Assembly (NCBI GenBank): GCA_039583875.1
Contig: CM077149.1
Coordinates: 19,419,194 to 19,483,193 of the forward strand
Source of the DNA: Platanthera guangdongensis
Taxonomy: Eukaryota > Streptophyta > Magnoliopsida > Asparagales > Orchidaceae
Length of the DNA stretch: 64,000 nt
Direction of reading: 5' to 3'
Shown here: positions 34,165-44,258 of the stretch, one piece after another
Layout of the letters: every line of letters starts with the position of its first letter
Position numbering within the stretch: position 1 is the first letter of the stretch
Position numbers and translations under genes: made by a program
Notes under the pieces: model-generated
The model's database searches: none
Seen by the model: only the letters and a program-made list of their open reading frames with translations
What the model was told of the DNA's origin: nothing

Positions 34165-36751
34165 ATGACACCAAAGCTTGAAGATAACGTCAACGAAGGC
34201 TATGAGCTGGTTCACAATGCTTTTGATAATGCAGAACCCGAGATTAAAGCAGTAGTAACCCTAATTGCAGAAAATGGGTTGGAATTTCTGGTATCTGAAC
34301 CTACAAAGATATGAAAAAAAGAAATATTGGAATTCTTTGGTGTAGCTACTTTAGATTCGACTGGACTTAAGATCTAATCTACAATTCAGGGATCTAAAGT
34401 TAAATTTACCTTGAAGAGCTTGAGGAAAACCTTTCAACTCCCAAGAACTCAAGAAGAAGAAGTTCCCTCTACCAAGACTAGGGAAGCACTTCAGTGGTGT
34501 GGATTGGATCCCACCATGAAGATTGGATCTACAATGAACAGAAAAGGGATGAATCTGCAAGGAAAATTCCTTTTTGAGGTGGTTGGAAAGGTCATTCTCT
34601 CCAAGCCTGGGGGACATGATAGGGTTTCAGCCTATATGTTCAGCCTGATGACCAGGATTATCTTCAGACTGAACACAGATTGGTCTGCAGTAATCTTTGA
34701 AAAGATTAAGGAAGACATTAAGAAGTCAAATCTAGGTAGAATCATGAGTCTATACTTGGCTGGAACAATTCCAGAAGTAATGGAACAGACTGCTGGTTCT
34801 AAGATCAACCACATGAGAAGAATGAATATCAGGATAATCTCTAGATGAGACAGAGTCCTAACAAAGGACATGCCTGATGAAGAGAGGCCAGAGATTCCTG
34901 AAAAATCACCTGCTCAAGACATTACAGATGGTGCTCAGGTGCAGGGGGAGCCTCATCTTGAGGAAGAGCCAACACACTTGGAAAGTGAAATGGCTACACA
35001 AACTATACTTGAGGTAATCCATGAAGTCAATCAATCAATTTTCAATAATGAGGATGAATCACTAACTGTGTCTTTGGTTGATGTTGACCAGACCACTCAA
35101 CTAAACAGTCAAGCACAGGATATTATCATAGAGGATACATCTACAGCTGCTGATGCTCCAGAGATAAGAGTATCTCCAGTTCATACTCAACAAGAGTTTA
35201 CCCTAGAAGAGTTGTTCACTGATATGGAGCAAGGGACTCAGGGGGAGAAAGCAAGAACTGAGGGGGAGCAAGCTAACATTGAGGGGGAGCAACCTAGGAC
35301 TGAACAGGAATTGCCTCCTTGCCCTAAGGAAAGAGTTGATATTGCAAGTACCTCAGCTTCTGAAGATGAAGCAGAAATTCAAGCCAAAAAGAGAAAGCTG
35401 ATGGTTTTCAAAAGGAGAAGCCAAAGCTATAAAAGGGCATTGCAAACTACTCCACAACCTGCCCCAGCCACTGATTATAGTTCTTTGTTGGTATCTTTGC
35501 AAGTGAAGTTAGATGAACAAAGGATAGCCATGGAGAAATATATGGATGAGACTCATAAAGATCTGCAATTCTCCTGGGCTCAAGATATCAAATCCATAAG
35601 ATTTGAAGTAAATCAGAATAAGAAGGAAATGACAGATTGTTTCCACAAAGGTGGCAATGTTGTAGTCTATCTAGCCAAACAATAAGTAGGCATAAAGACT
35701 CAAGTTGATGATATAGCTGTTAAGCAAGGCTATGTCCTTGAAAATCAACTAAGGATTAATGACAATCTGACTGAATCACATAATGTGATTGTTACAGAGT
35801 TAAAGAATACCGCTGTTGCCCAGACTGAGGCAAGTGCTAAAGCCAAGTCAGATTTTGACAAATAATTGCATGAAGAACTAGCTGCTGTCCAAACAGCTAT
35901 TAAGACTTCACAAAAGATCATTTCTGATCAGCTACTTAAAATAAAGTCACTTATAAAGATGGTGTTAATTATCTAGATGAACAAGTAAGATTTCAGAAAG
36001 ATGACCTCAGAGATCATATTGAAAGAGAAGTCATAAAGGGGGAGAGAGTATTAGTCAAAGCAGGCTCAGATCATGCTAAATGGATATCTAATAGCATCAG
36101 AGCCACCCTTGGATATCCACCCTCAATGATGATGATAATGTAGCTGAGTCAGGTGTGCAACCTGCTTATTTAGAAGGTGATCAACTTGAAGTTGCTCAGG
36201 TTATTTACCCTCCAGCAGATTTTGAGATGATTTAGCAAGAAGTACAATCAATGTACAGCCCTCCAGAGGGTACTAAAAATGTTATCCTTGAGAAGGTAGA
36301 AATGTTAGAGGCAGCTGTGAATAAGGAGCAAGAAGCTCAACTTTCGAAGAAGAGATTCAGAGAACAGACTGAGTTGAAGCCTGATTTTGAGCAGTGGAGC
36401 GCAACATCCAGGAATATTATCTTGACTGCCTGGAAAGCTGTGAAGGACAAGACCCATGATAGGGGTAAATGGTACACAGTGCAAGAATGACAAAAACATG
36501 AAGCTAGGCAGGAAGCCATTCTGCAATATAGAAGAAAGGCAAAAGCTGGGAGGCTACCTCCTAATGCTCAGGAGCCTAGCAAGTATTTCCGAAAGCCTTT
36601 TCACTATTTGGAAAGGCAAAGAATAAGGGCTGAAGAACAAAAGAAGAAAGATCTGAAGGGCAAGAAGCCAGCTGAAGATACTGATGCTCCAGTACAAGCC
36701 AAGATCCAATCAGGAAAATGAATAGTCATCAAGGAGCCTGTGCAGCCTTAG
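34165..36751 (+). pseudogene. extra ORF downstream of pol, copia B (broken)
   Basis: Starts at ATG 34165 (MTPKLEDNVNEGYELV) and ends at TAG 36749-36751. Order: an N-terminal domain with FLFEVVGKVILSKPGGHD and LNTDWSAVIFEKIKE, an acidic linker with repeated EGEQ, a basic KKRKLMVFKRR cluster that may be a nuclear signal, a long coiled-coil-like part (KYMDETHKDLQ, VNQNKKEMT), and a lysine-rich tail. Stops occur at 34312-34314, 34374-34376, 34846-34848, 35683-35685 and 35863-35865, with frame changes later. The N-terminal domain is homologous to that of the copia D ORF. Its role is unknown. It is unlikely to be a transposase even if databases call the family that. Confidence 0.82.
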
Positions 36752-36997
36752 GATAGATTAACTAGATGTTACAACATTGTAATCTTTAGTTTTAAAAATC
36801 TATGTAAACAATTAAGAAACTTTTGAAAGTTTAAACAAAACAATGATTAATGTTTATTATATTTGCATCATTATTCTGTGATGTCATTTTATTCATGTTT
36901 TGTTTATAAGTTACCCTGTCATATAATGTTCTTATACATTATAATATGTGTTTATTATGAATGGTGTATATCATTGACTAAGAGTTATGACTTCTCC

Positions 36998-37011
36998 AAG
37001 TAGGGGGAGAT
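36998..37011 (+). promoter_or_regulatory. polypurine tract of copia B
   Basis: AAGTAGGGGGAGAT lies directly before the 3' LTR, the primer for plus-strand synthesis. Confidence 0.92.
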
Positions 37012-38809
37012 TGTTGGGTACATTGGAAAATGTGTACCAAATTTGAAGAAGCCTCACCTTACTCAATGATATGCATCAATGTGTATTTGATGTTATTTTG
37101 AGTTTATATGTGCAGGTTAATAAAATGCAGAAATGCAGGAAAAAGTTTCTAAGTCCATGAGTCGACACCAGAGAAGCTGTGTCGACACTTTTGAAGGCTT
37201 GTGTCGACACTAGCTAAATGCTGTGTCGACACCTGGAGTTAATTATGTCGACAATTGGAAAGGCTGTGTCGACACCAGAAGAAACTGTGTCGACACACAG
37301 AGGCAGTGTCGACACACAGAAAAGCTTAGTCGACATCAACTGTGTCGACATACAGAGACAGTGTCGACACACATAAAAGCTTAGTCGACAATAATTGTGT
37401 CGACATACAGAGACAGTGTCAACATACAGAAGACTTTGTCGACATCAACTGTGTCGACACACAGGACTTGTGTCGACACATAACAGAGTTTCAACAAAGT
37501 TAATTTTTGTGAAGAAAAGAAGTGACTGTGTCGACACAACAGAACTAGTGTCAACACATTCTACAGAAGCTGTGTCGAGAAGCAGTGTCAACACAAAGAG
37601 AGTTGTGTCGACACCACCAAGGCTTGTGTCGACACTTAGTCTACTTGTGTCGACACATGATGAAGTTCAGTCTCGACACTTTCTGACAAAGACAGAGTTT
37701 CAAGAAGTGACTGGAAGACTTGACAGCTGCTATAACCAACCGGTCTACTGCAACTGTCAGAGCTGTCAGAAGTTTGTTAGAAACCGGATCAGTCGGTTAC
37801 CATGGAGAAAGTCTATATAAGGACATTCTCTATCAACTGAAGAAGAATTGAATAACACACATAGAGATACATACAAACTAAAGAAGATTTTCAACAGAAG
37901 ATCTAAGAAGACATTCTCAAGTGGTGATCTACTCAGAGTTTTTCAAGAGAATTCAAAGAAGAATTCAGAAGAATCTTCAGAAGAATTTGGAGAGAGAGAG
38001 CTCCATCTATTCAAGTGAAGAAAGGGACTTACATCAACAAGTCTCTTAAGTGCAGATTGTGAACTAGTCTGCCAAGAAGAATTCAGATTGATTTCTGAAA
38101 TTCAAGAAAGAACCTGATTGAAGATCGACTACAAAGGAGATCAACCCTACTGTGTTCAGATTCAAGAAGCTTTGAATAAAGCTAAGACATGTTGATCTCT
38201 ATCATCAGATTCGTTCAAGAACTGATCAAGAAACCATTCATCCTTTCTCTCTCAACCAGGGTGGTGGTAGATTTCAAATTTAAATCTATTTGTTGTAGGA
38301 TCTTTTAAAGATCTGAGTTGTAAGCCTGATTTATAAAGGTTGAGTTGTAGGAGATAAGTTCTCTGAGTGGTAGGCCTTGTTGAAGGCTGAGGTAGGGCTG
38401 TGAGCCTGAGTTGTAGGAGATTGTTATCTCTGAGTTGTAGGCCTTGTTGAAGGCTGAGGTAGGACAGATTGCCTGAGCTGTAGGAGTGTGGACTCACTTT
38501 TAGTTGTAGAAACCTTGTTTGGGTTCTGAGCTGTAAGATCTGAGGATCCGAGGAGAAGGAAAGAAGTTAGGCCGAATCTAGCATACTGCTAGATAGGCGA
38601 AGGGGGAAAGTGGATGTACCCAGACCTTGGGGAATCACTATAAATCAGTGTGCAATCTGTGAATGTGTGTGATATTATTATTTCTGTGCTGTGATAACTG
38701 TAGAACTATCTGATTTTGTTAATTAACTGAATTAAAAGTTCTGCCTTAGAAGAAAAAGGAATTACACCTATTCACCCCCCCTCTAGGTGTTTAGGAACCA
38801 ATTCTTTCA
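37012..38809 (+). repeat. 3' LTR of copia B
   Basis: 1798 bp, TGTTGGG to CTTTCA, with palindrome array 37161-37680, TATA box 37813-37821 and duplication 38342-38474. It is followed by GTACT. Confidence 0.96.
37161..37680 (+). repeat. TGTGTCGACACA palindrome array in U3, copia B 3' LTR
   Basis: Best-preserved copy of the array together with 10039-10560. More than 20 GTCGAC-centred units. Confidence 0.93.
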
Positions 38810-38814
38810 GTACT
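38810..38814. other. right target-site duplication GTACT of copia B
   Basis: Matches 26509-26513. The gypsy LTR resumes with TTAATATTAAAATATTC. Confidence 0.96.
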
Positions 38815-39283
38815 TTAATATTAAAATATTCATATTTTATATATTTTGAATAAGAAAACACGAGTTCAAAACGGAAGCCCAAACGCGCGCCGAATTGAAT
38901 GAAAATCGCACCGTAGACGAACACTGACACTACGAACACAACAGCGAATTCAAAGCCAAAATCCGACGAGCCATACTCGAGATATAAATTTTTCAAAGCT
39001 TACGACAAATATAAATTGCATAAACGTTCGGAAAATCGCCGAGGCCCAAATATCACTCGGATCGCGACGAAACTTGACGAGCAAGTCCAAAATCACTTAA
39101 CTTAGATTCCAAATGCAAAATTTTTTTATCATTACAACAAGAATTCGGCCGACTCGATCGCAAAGACGCGAAAATGCCTTAACGGCATTGCGTCATCAAC
39201 TCGATGTTAAAAGTAACGCCACGACGTCATAAATCTGACGTCGCCCAATCAAATAAAATCATCGAAAAATCGGGGGCGTTACA
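38815..39283 (-). repeat. gypsy B 3' LTR, right part
   Basis: Continues the LTR interrupted at 26513 and ends GGGGGCGTTACA at 39283. The minus-strand start TGTAACGCC is typical for this lineage. Confidence 0.94.
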
Positions 39284-39303
39284 GTCACTCCCCTTTAAAA
39301 GAA
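39284..39303 (-). promoter_or_regulatory. polypurine tract of gypsy B
   Basis: The minus strand reads TTTTAAAGGGGAGTGAC directly before the LTR. Confidence 0.75.
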
Positions 39304-39391
39304 GTTTTGTCCCGAAACTTAACACAACTCCCAAAACCAAATCAAAACGATAGAATCAAACATAACTGAAAACATAACGACATACCCGAAA

Positions 39392-40082
39392 CTAAGAGAT
39401 GAGGTGCGGATAAGATTCTCTCATTGCTGATTCCAATTCCCACGTCGCGCTCTCTCCGTCCTGGTTTTTCCAAAGAACCTCGACCATAGGAATGGTATTT
39501 CTCCGCAACATACGCTCTTGAGAATCCAGAATACGAATAGGTTCTTCCACATACGTAAGGTTGGGTTGAATCTAGGCTATCGAGTCGAGGACTTGACGAA
39601 CATTACGAACACACTTCCGCAACTGGCTCACATGGAACACATCATGGACACCAGGGAAGGTTGCAAGCAACTCCAACCTATAAGCTGACACTCCGATGCG
39701 CTCAAGAATCTAGAAAGGTCCCACATACAGGGGGTCTAACTTGTGGTTCCTTCCAAACCTTTTAACGCCAGACATCGGAGAAACCTTCAGAAAAACCAAG
39801 TCTCCAACGACAAACTCCAGATCTACCCTTCGCTGATTAACATACTTCTCATAGCGCTCCTGAGCCACACAGAGCTTTTCTTGAATATGAGTCACAACAC
39901 AATTCATCTCCTCAAGGGCTTCCGGACCTAGCAACGGTCTTTCACCAACTTCAGCCCAAAACAAAGGAGTTCTACAACGCCGCCCATATAAGGCCTCAAA
40001 CGGGGCCATCTGCAGACTCTCTTGATAACTATTATTGTATGCAAACTACATGAGTCTGATACGCTCATCCCAAGCACCACCA
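39392..40082 (-). pseudogene. pol: gypsy B integrase end and chromodomain
   Basis: Starts at the fusion point FGGAWDERI, out of frame with the preceding zinc finger. It contains MAPFEALYGRRC and the chromodomain-like tail (FHVSQLRK, VLWKNQD, TWELESAMRES), ending in TAG at 39392-39394. Stops occur at about 40035 (LM-stop-FAYNN), near 39710 and near 39573. As in gypsy A, the D,D,E catalytic core is absent. Confidence 0.87.
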
Positions 40083-41945
40083 AACAATTTGCTTTAGATC
40101 CTTATACATCTTAGTGGAACCAGGGTGGTAGGATACACTGGAACCATGAGCTTCAACATAGATCTTAGCCCGAATATCGCCAAAGGCGGGGACGCAAAAT
40201 CTACTCCGATACTTCAAGGTATCGAACTCATCAAAAGAGAAGTCAGGTAGCTCTCCCTTCATGGTTCTATTCCTGAGGTGCAACAAATCAGGATCATCCT
40301 TCTGATCTGCCCGAGTAAGGGAAATCCAAGAGGGTTCTTCCGCTTCCAAACTAGTAGGCACAGTACGAATCCCAACCTCAATGTCCATCAACAAAAATTC
40401 TTCTACCAAGGACTGTACCGACAGATTAAAAATTTTAGCAGTCTTTCTACTCAAAGCATCGGATACTACATTAGCCTTTCCAGGATGATAAAGAATTTCC
40501 ACTTCATAATCAGCCACATATTCTAACCACCGACGCTGGCGCATATTTAGTTCTTTCTGAGTGAAGACATACTTCAAACTCTTATGGTCCGTATAGATCT
40601 TGCACAACGCGCCATACAATAAGTGTCGCCACAGTTTTCGCGCATAAATTACGGTAGAAAACTCCAAATCGTGCGTAGGATAGTTTCTCTCGTGAATATT
40701 AAGTTGCCTCGATCCATACGCGATCACTTTACCATCTTGCATTAAAACACAGCCAAGTCCGATGTGTGATGCATCAACATACACAGCATACTCAACTCCT
40801 TCAGTAGGTAAGGTTAAAATTGGGGCAGTACATAATCTCTTCTTCAGTTCTTGGAAAACCTCTTCACACTTATCACTCCAAATGAATGCAGTATTCTTCT
40901 GAGTAAGTCTAGTTAGAGGAGCAGATAACACCGAAGATCCTTCCACGAATCTTCTATAATAGCCAGCCAGGCCTAAGAAGCTCCTAATCTCCTTAGGTGT
41001 AGACGGTCTCTCCCATTCCATCACGACAGAAATCTTGGTCGGATCTACAGAAATACCGTCCTTGCTTACTACATGACCCTGAAAGGACACCTGAGGTAGC
41101 CAGAACTCACACTTGCTCAACTTCGCATATAAGTTATGCTCCCTCAGGGTTGACAAAACCAAACGCAAATGCTGAGTATGCTCCTCAACATTGCGGGAAT
41201 ACACCAGGACATCATCTATAAACACAATAACGAATCGGTCCAAGAAATCCTTAAACACCCTATTCATCAAATCCATGAAAGCAGAGGGTGTATTGGTTAA
41301 ATCAAAATACATCACCAAAAACTCATAGTGTCCATGCCGCGAATGAAAAGAGGTTTGGGAAATATATGCCTCACGAATCCTCAACTGGTGGTAGCCTGAG
41401 CGAAGATCGATCTTTGAAAATACCGAGCTACCATGCAACTGATCGAACAGATCATCAATCCTTGGCAGGGGATATCTATTCTTAATGGTTACCTTGTTCA
41501 ATTCCCTATAATCAATGCAAAGCCTCATCGATCCATCTTTCTTCTTGACGAACAAAACAGGAGAACCCCACGGAGAAGAATTTGTTCTAATAAAACCACA
41601 CCTCAGCAACTCATCGAGTTGAGTATGCAACTCATCCAACTCACGCAGAGCCATACAGTACGGTGCTTTGGCAATTGGACGAGTACCTGGCTCGAGATCT
41701 ATCACAAACTCTATCTCCCTTTCAGGAGGAAGTCCTGGAAGGCTATCAGGAAAGACATCTGGAAACTCTCGCACCACTGAGACATCCTCAAGACGTGGCA
41801 TAACAAAAGCTGTTTCCAGAGCAGAAATAGAAACCAAAAATGCCTCGCAACCAGACTCTATAGCACGACAAGCACGTGCCGCGGAGATGACAGGGGAAAC
41901 AATGTCCTGAAATCCATAGACGCTCATAGGTTGTCCGCCGTCCAT
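40065..41945 (-). pseudogene. pol: gypsy B reverse transcriptase-RNase H and integrase zinc finger
   Basis: A 626-residue frame without stops contains [42 protein letters not shown] (catalytic), [48 protein letters not shown] and the integrase HHCC-type start ([25 protein letters not shown]). It ends at WWCLG-stop because the integrase core is deleted and the frame shifts. MYFDLTN replaces the usual MPFGLTN, as in gypsy A. RT and RNase H could still be made, but only after readthrough of the TAG that separates them from the protease. Confidence 0.92.
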
Positions 41946-41999
41946 CCTGAAATCCAGTCGCTTAGCCTTGCACTGGATGACCGCATCATACTTGGATAA

Positions 42000-42287
42000 C
42001 TAGTCCATGCCCAAAATCACGTCGAAATCAGCCAGATCTAAAATCATCAGATCCGCAAAGGCTAGAAAATTGCCCAGATAAATAGGACATCTCAGAACTC
42101 CTTGATTAGATATCACCGAATCACCTGAAGGGAGCTTGATATTGAAGGAGTCTCCTAATTGATCCACACCCAGGAGATGTTTATCAACAAACCTCCGGGC
42201 CACAAAGGAATGGGTGGCACCCGAATCGAAAAGAACACGCGCCCACCTATTCTGCACCTTAAAATCCCCTAAAACCGTAGCATACAT
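42000..42287 (-). pseudogene. pol: gypsy B aspartic protease
   Basis: The frame reads ARVLFDSGATHSFVARRF to DFDVILGMD, then TAG at 42000-42002, the same stop as in gypsy A. DSG is intact. Confidence 0.9.
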
Positions 42288-42347
42288 AACTAAACGAACG
42301 ACAACTAGGGCAACAATGACAAATAATAAAGATAAACTAAACTGGGA

Positions 42348-43580
42348 TTAACCTGATATCACTTGCGTAGAGGTTTGAGCTTCCTCACTGGTCATCACGT
42401 TCAGCTTTCCTTTTCCTTTATCCACGTTCGGTGGCGGCGGCAGAGCTCGAAGTGGAGCAGGCTGTAGTGGGGGCAGAGCCTGGGGGCACGAAGACTTCTA
42501 GTGTTCCTTTTGCCCGCATTGGAAGCAAATCCTTTCTTTCATCCAGCACTGACTCACATCATGACCTTTCCTTGCACAGAACGAGCACACTAGCTCTCCC
42601 TTGGGTGCACCTTGGATGGCGTGCACTTGCTGCTGCTTCAGGGTGGCAGTCCTCTTGAAACACCTTTTGTAAGGGTGGCCAGGATGACCACAGAAACTAC
42701 ACACTTCCTTACTTTTCTTCTTGGACGAAGGGCCAGATGCCCTGAAGCTACCATCCTCAACACCCTTCCTTTTCTCTTTCCTCGGCGCAGCATCGCGGTT
42801 CTTAGCATTGTCAATCGCCTCCACTTTCAAAGCGTCTTCTACTGCTTGAGCCTAACTTTCAGCCCGGTAAGCGCATGCCAACTGCTGGACATCGCTTCTT
42901 AATCCTCCCAAGAAACGTTTCACCCTACCCTCCTCAGAAGCTACCACATCAGGAGCAAACCTACTAAGTTTGCTAAACTCAATCTCATACTCACTCACGG
43001 TGAGCTGTCTCTGCTTCAGATGCAAGAAGTTATTCATCAGGCGGTCTTGCTCGACCGAGGGCAGAAACTTCTTCAGCAATATCTTCTTAAAAGATTCTCA
43101 GGAACATCCTTCCTTCAGACTCTCTCTTTCATGAATCCACCAACTCTTAGCCAGGCCTTTTAACTGATAGGCTGCAATCATCACCTTCTGGGCTTCCAGA
43201 ATCCCGGAATACAAAAACATCTCCTCGGTGGAGATGATCCAATCGTCTATAATCAGAAAGTCAGCACTCCCGTCGTAGGTAGGGGGTCCCAATCGTTGGA
43301 AGTGCGATATGAAATTCATTTCTGGTGGTATCGCCATCGGGGGAACCAGAGGAACAGGGGTATCGGGCACGGCTTAGCCCAAGGCAGGCTCTTGTACCAA
43401 AGGTTGCTGCGCGGGAGCGGCAGACAATAAAGACTGAATTTGCGATTGCATTGCAATCAGTTGCCTTGACAGTGCCTCATTGCTCTGACGCAGACTCTCG
43501 ATAATCGCATCACTTTGCGCACCTGATGACTCACCCTCCGACTGGGGAGTCGACCTTGTCACAGGACGCTTTGGCGGCAT
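42348..43580 (-). pseudogene. gag: gypsy B gag with three zinc knuckles
   Basis: ATG at 43580 (MPPKRPVTRS). Capsid region as in gypsy A. Stops occur at 43371-43373, near 43095 and at about 42852. The C-terminal part has CSFCGHPGHPYKRC, CSFCARKGHDVSQC and CFQCGQKEH in a row, so three knuckles, the third followed by a stop at about 42498. The reading ends TQVISG with TAA at 42348-42350. Confidence 0.88.
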
Positions 43581-44244
43581 TTCTAAAAAAAAAAGTAAAC
43601 GGACAACTCATCAAAATCCTAGCTTACAACAAAGCCACACGACTAGTTCAGACCATACTTAAAAGACACTTGCTTGCGCTACAACTTGCTCTGGAATTTT
43701 ATAATGATGTTATGTCCTACTTATGATGATATCCTCTCATCCCATTGACACTTTTGCATATGACATGAATGCATGGATTCTTTATTCTTATTTAAAATCA
43801 TGTGTGTACATGTGTCATCATGTAAACCTTAACTTAACACGCGTGCTTATGCAATGATATGCAATGTATGTAGTTATATGCATTCTATAAAGGCCCTAAT
43901 GCATGTTATGAGCAGCGTACACATGAAATGTTATGCATCCCATACTACTTAACATCGCATGAAATGAGAAAAGAAAACGTGCTAATGGGCACCCATGTGA
44001 TGGTGGTTATGCATCCCATACTACATAACCGTCACATGTTGTCTCTTATGGTGGATCCATATACAAACACATATTATGCATCCCATACTACATAATATGC
44101 CCCGTATACTTCTTATCATGCTATGAGTGTAGTGACTATGCTTCGGCTAAGACGTACTGATGACACATCAGTGCGTGTATGAAATGTCACTAAACAACTA
44201 ACACTAACAAGGGAAGGTTGCCCGACCAATTGTCAAGCAACCTC
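43581..44244 (-). other. gypsy B 5' untranslated leader
   Basis: Counterpart of 16443-17104 with the same three TTATGCATCCCATACTACAT motifs. No gene is seen. Confidence 0.6.
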
Positions 44245-44256
44245 CCTCTGATACCA
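44245..44256 (-). promoter_or_regulatory. primer-binding site (initiator tRNA-Met), gypsy B
   Basis: The minus strand reads TGGTATCAGAGG, two bases from the LTR at 44259. Confidence 0.9.
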
Positions 44257-44258
44257 AC

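Larger units (their letters stand above)
26514..38809 (+). mobile_element. complete Ty1/copia Sirevirus-type retrotransposon, copy B
   Basis: A 12,296-bp element with two full LTRs (26514-28315 and 37012-38809), initiator-Met primer-binding site, gag, protease, integrase, RT-RNase H, an extra ORF and a polypurine tract, flanked by GTACT. The coding regions have several stops and one clear frameshift, so it is not autonomous. The two LTRs differ at roughly 5 percent of bases in the parts I compared by eye, suggesting an insertion that is not recent. Confidence 0.96.

Noticed and set aside
34165..36751. Calling the extra ORF of copia A/B and D an envelope gene
   Set aside because: Position fits Sirevirus envelope-like genes, but no signal peptide, transmembrane helix or fusion-like segment is visible. 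Left as a protein of unknown role.
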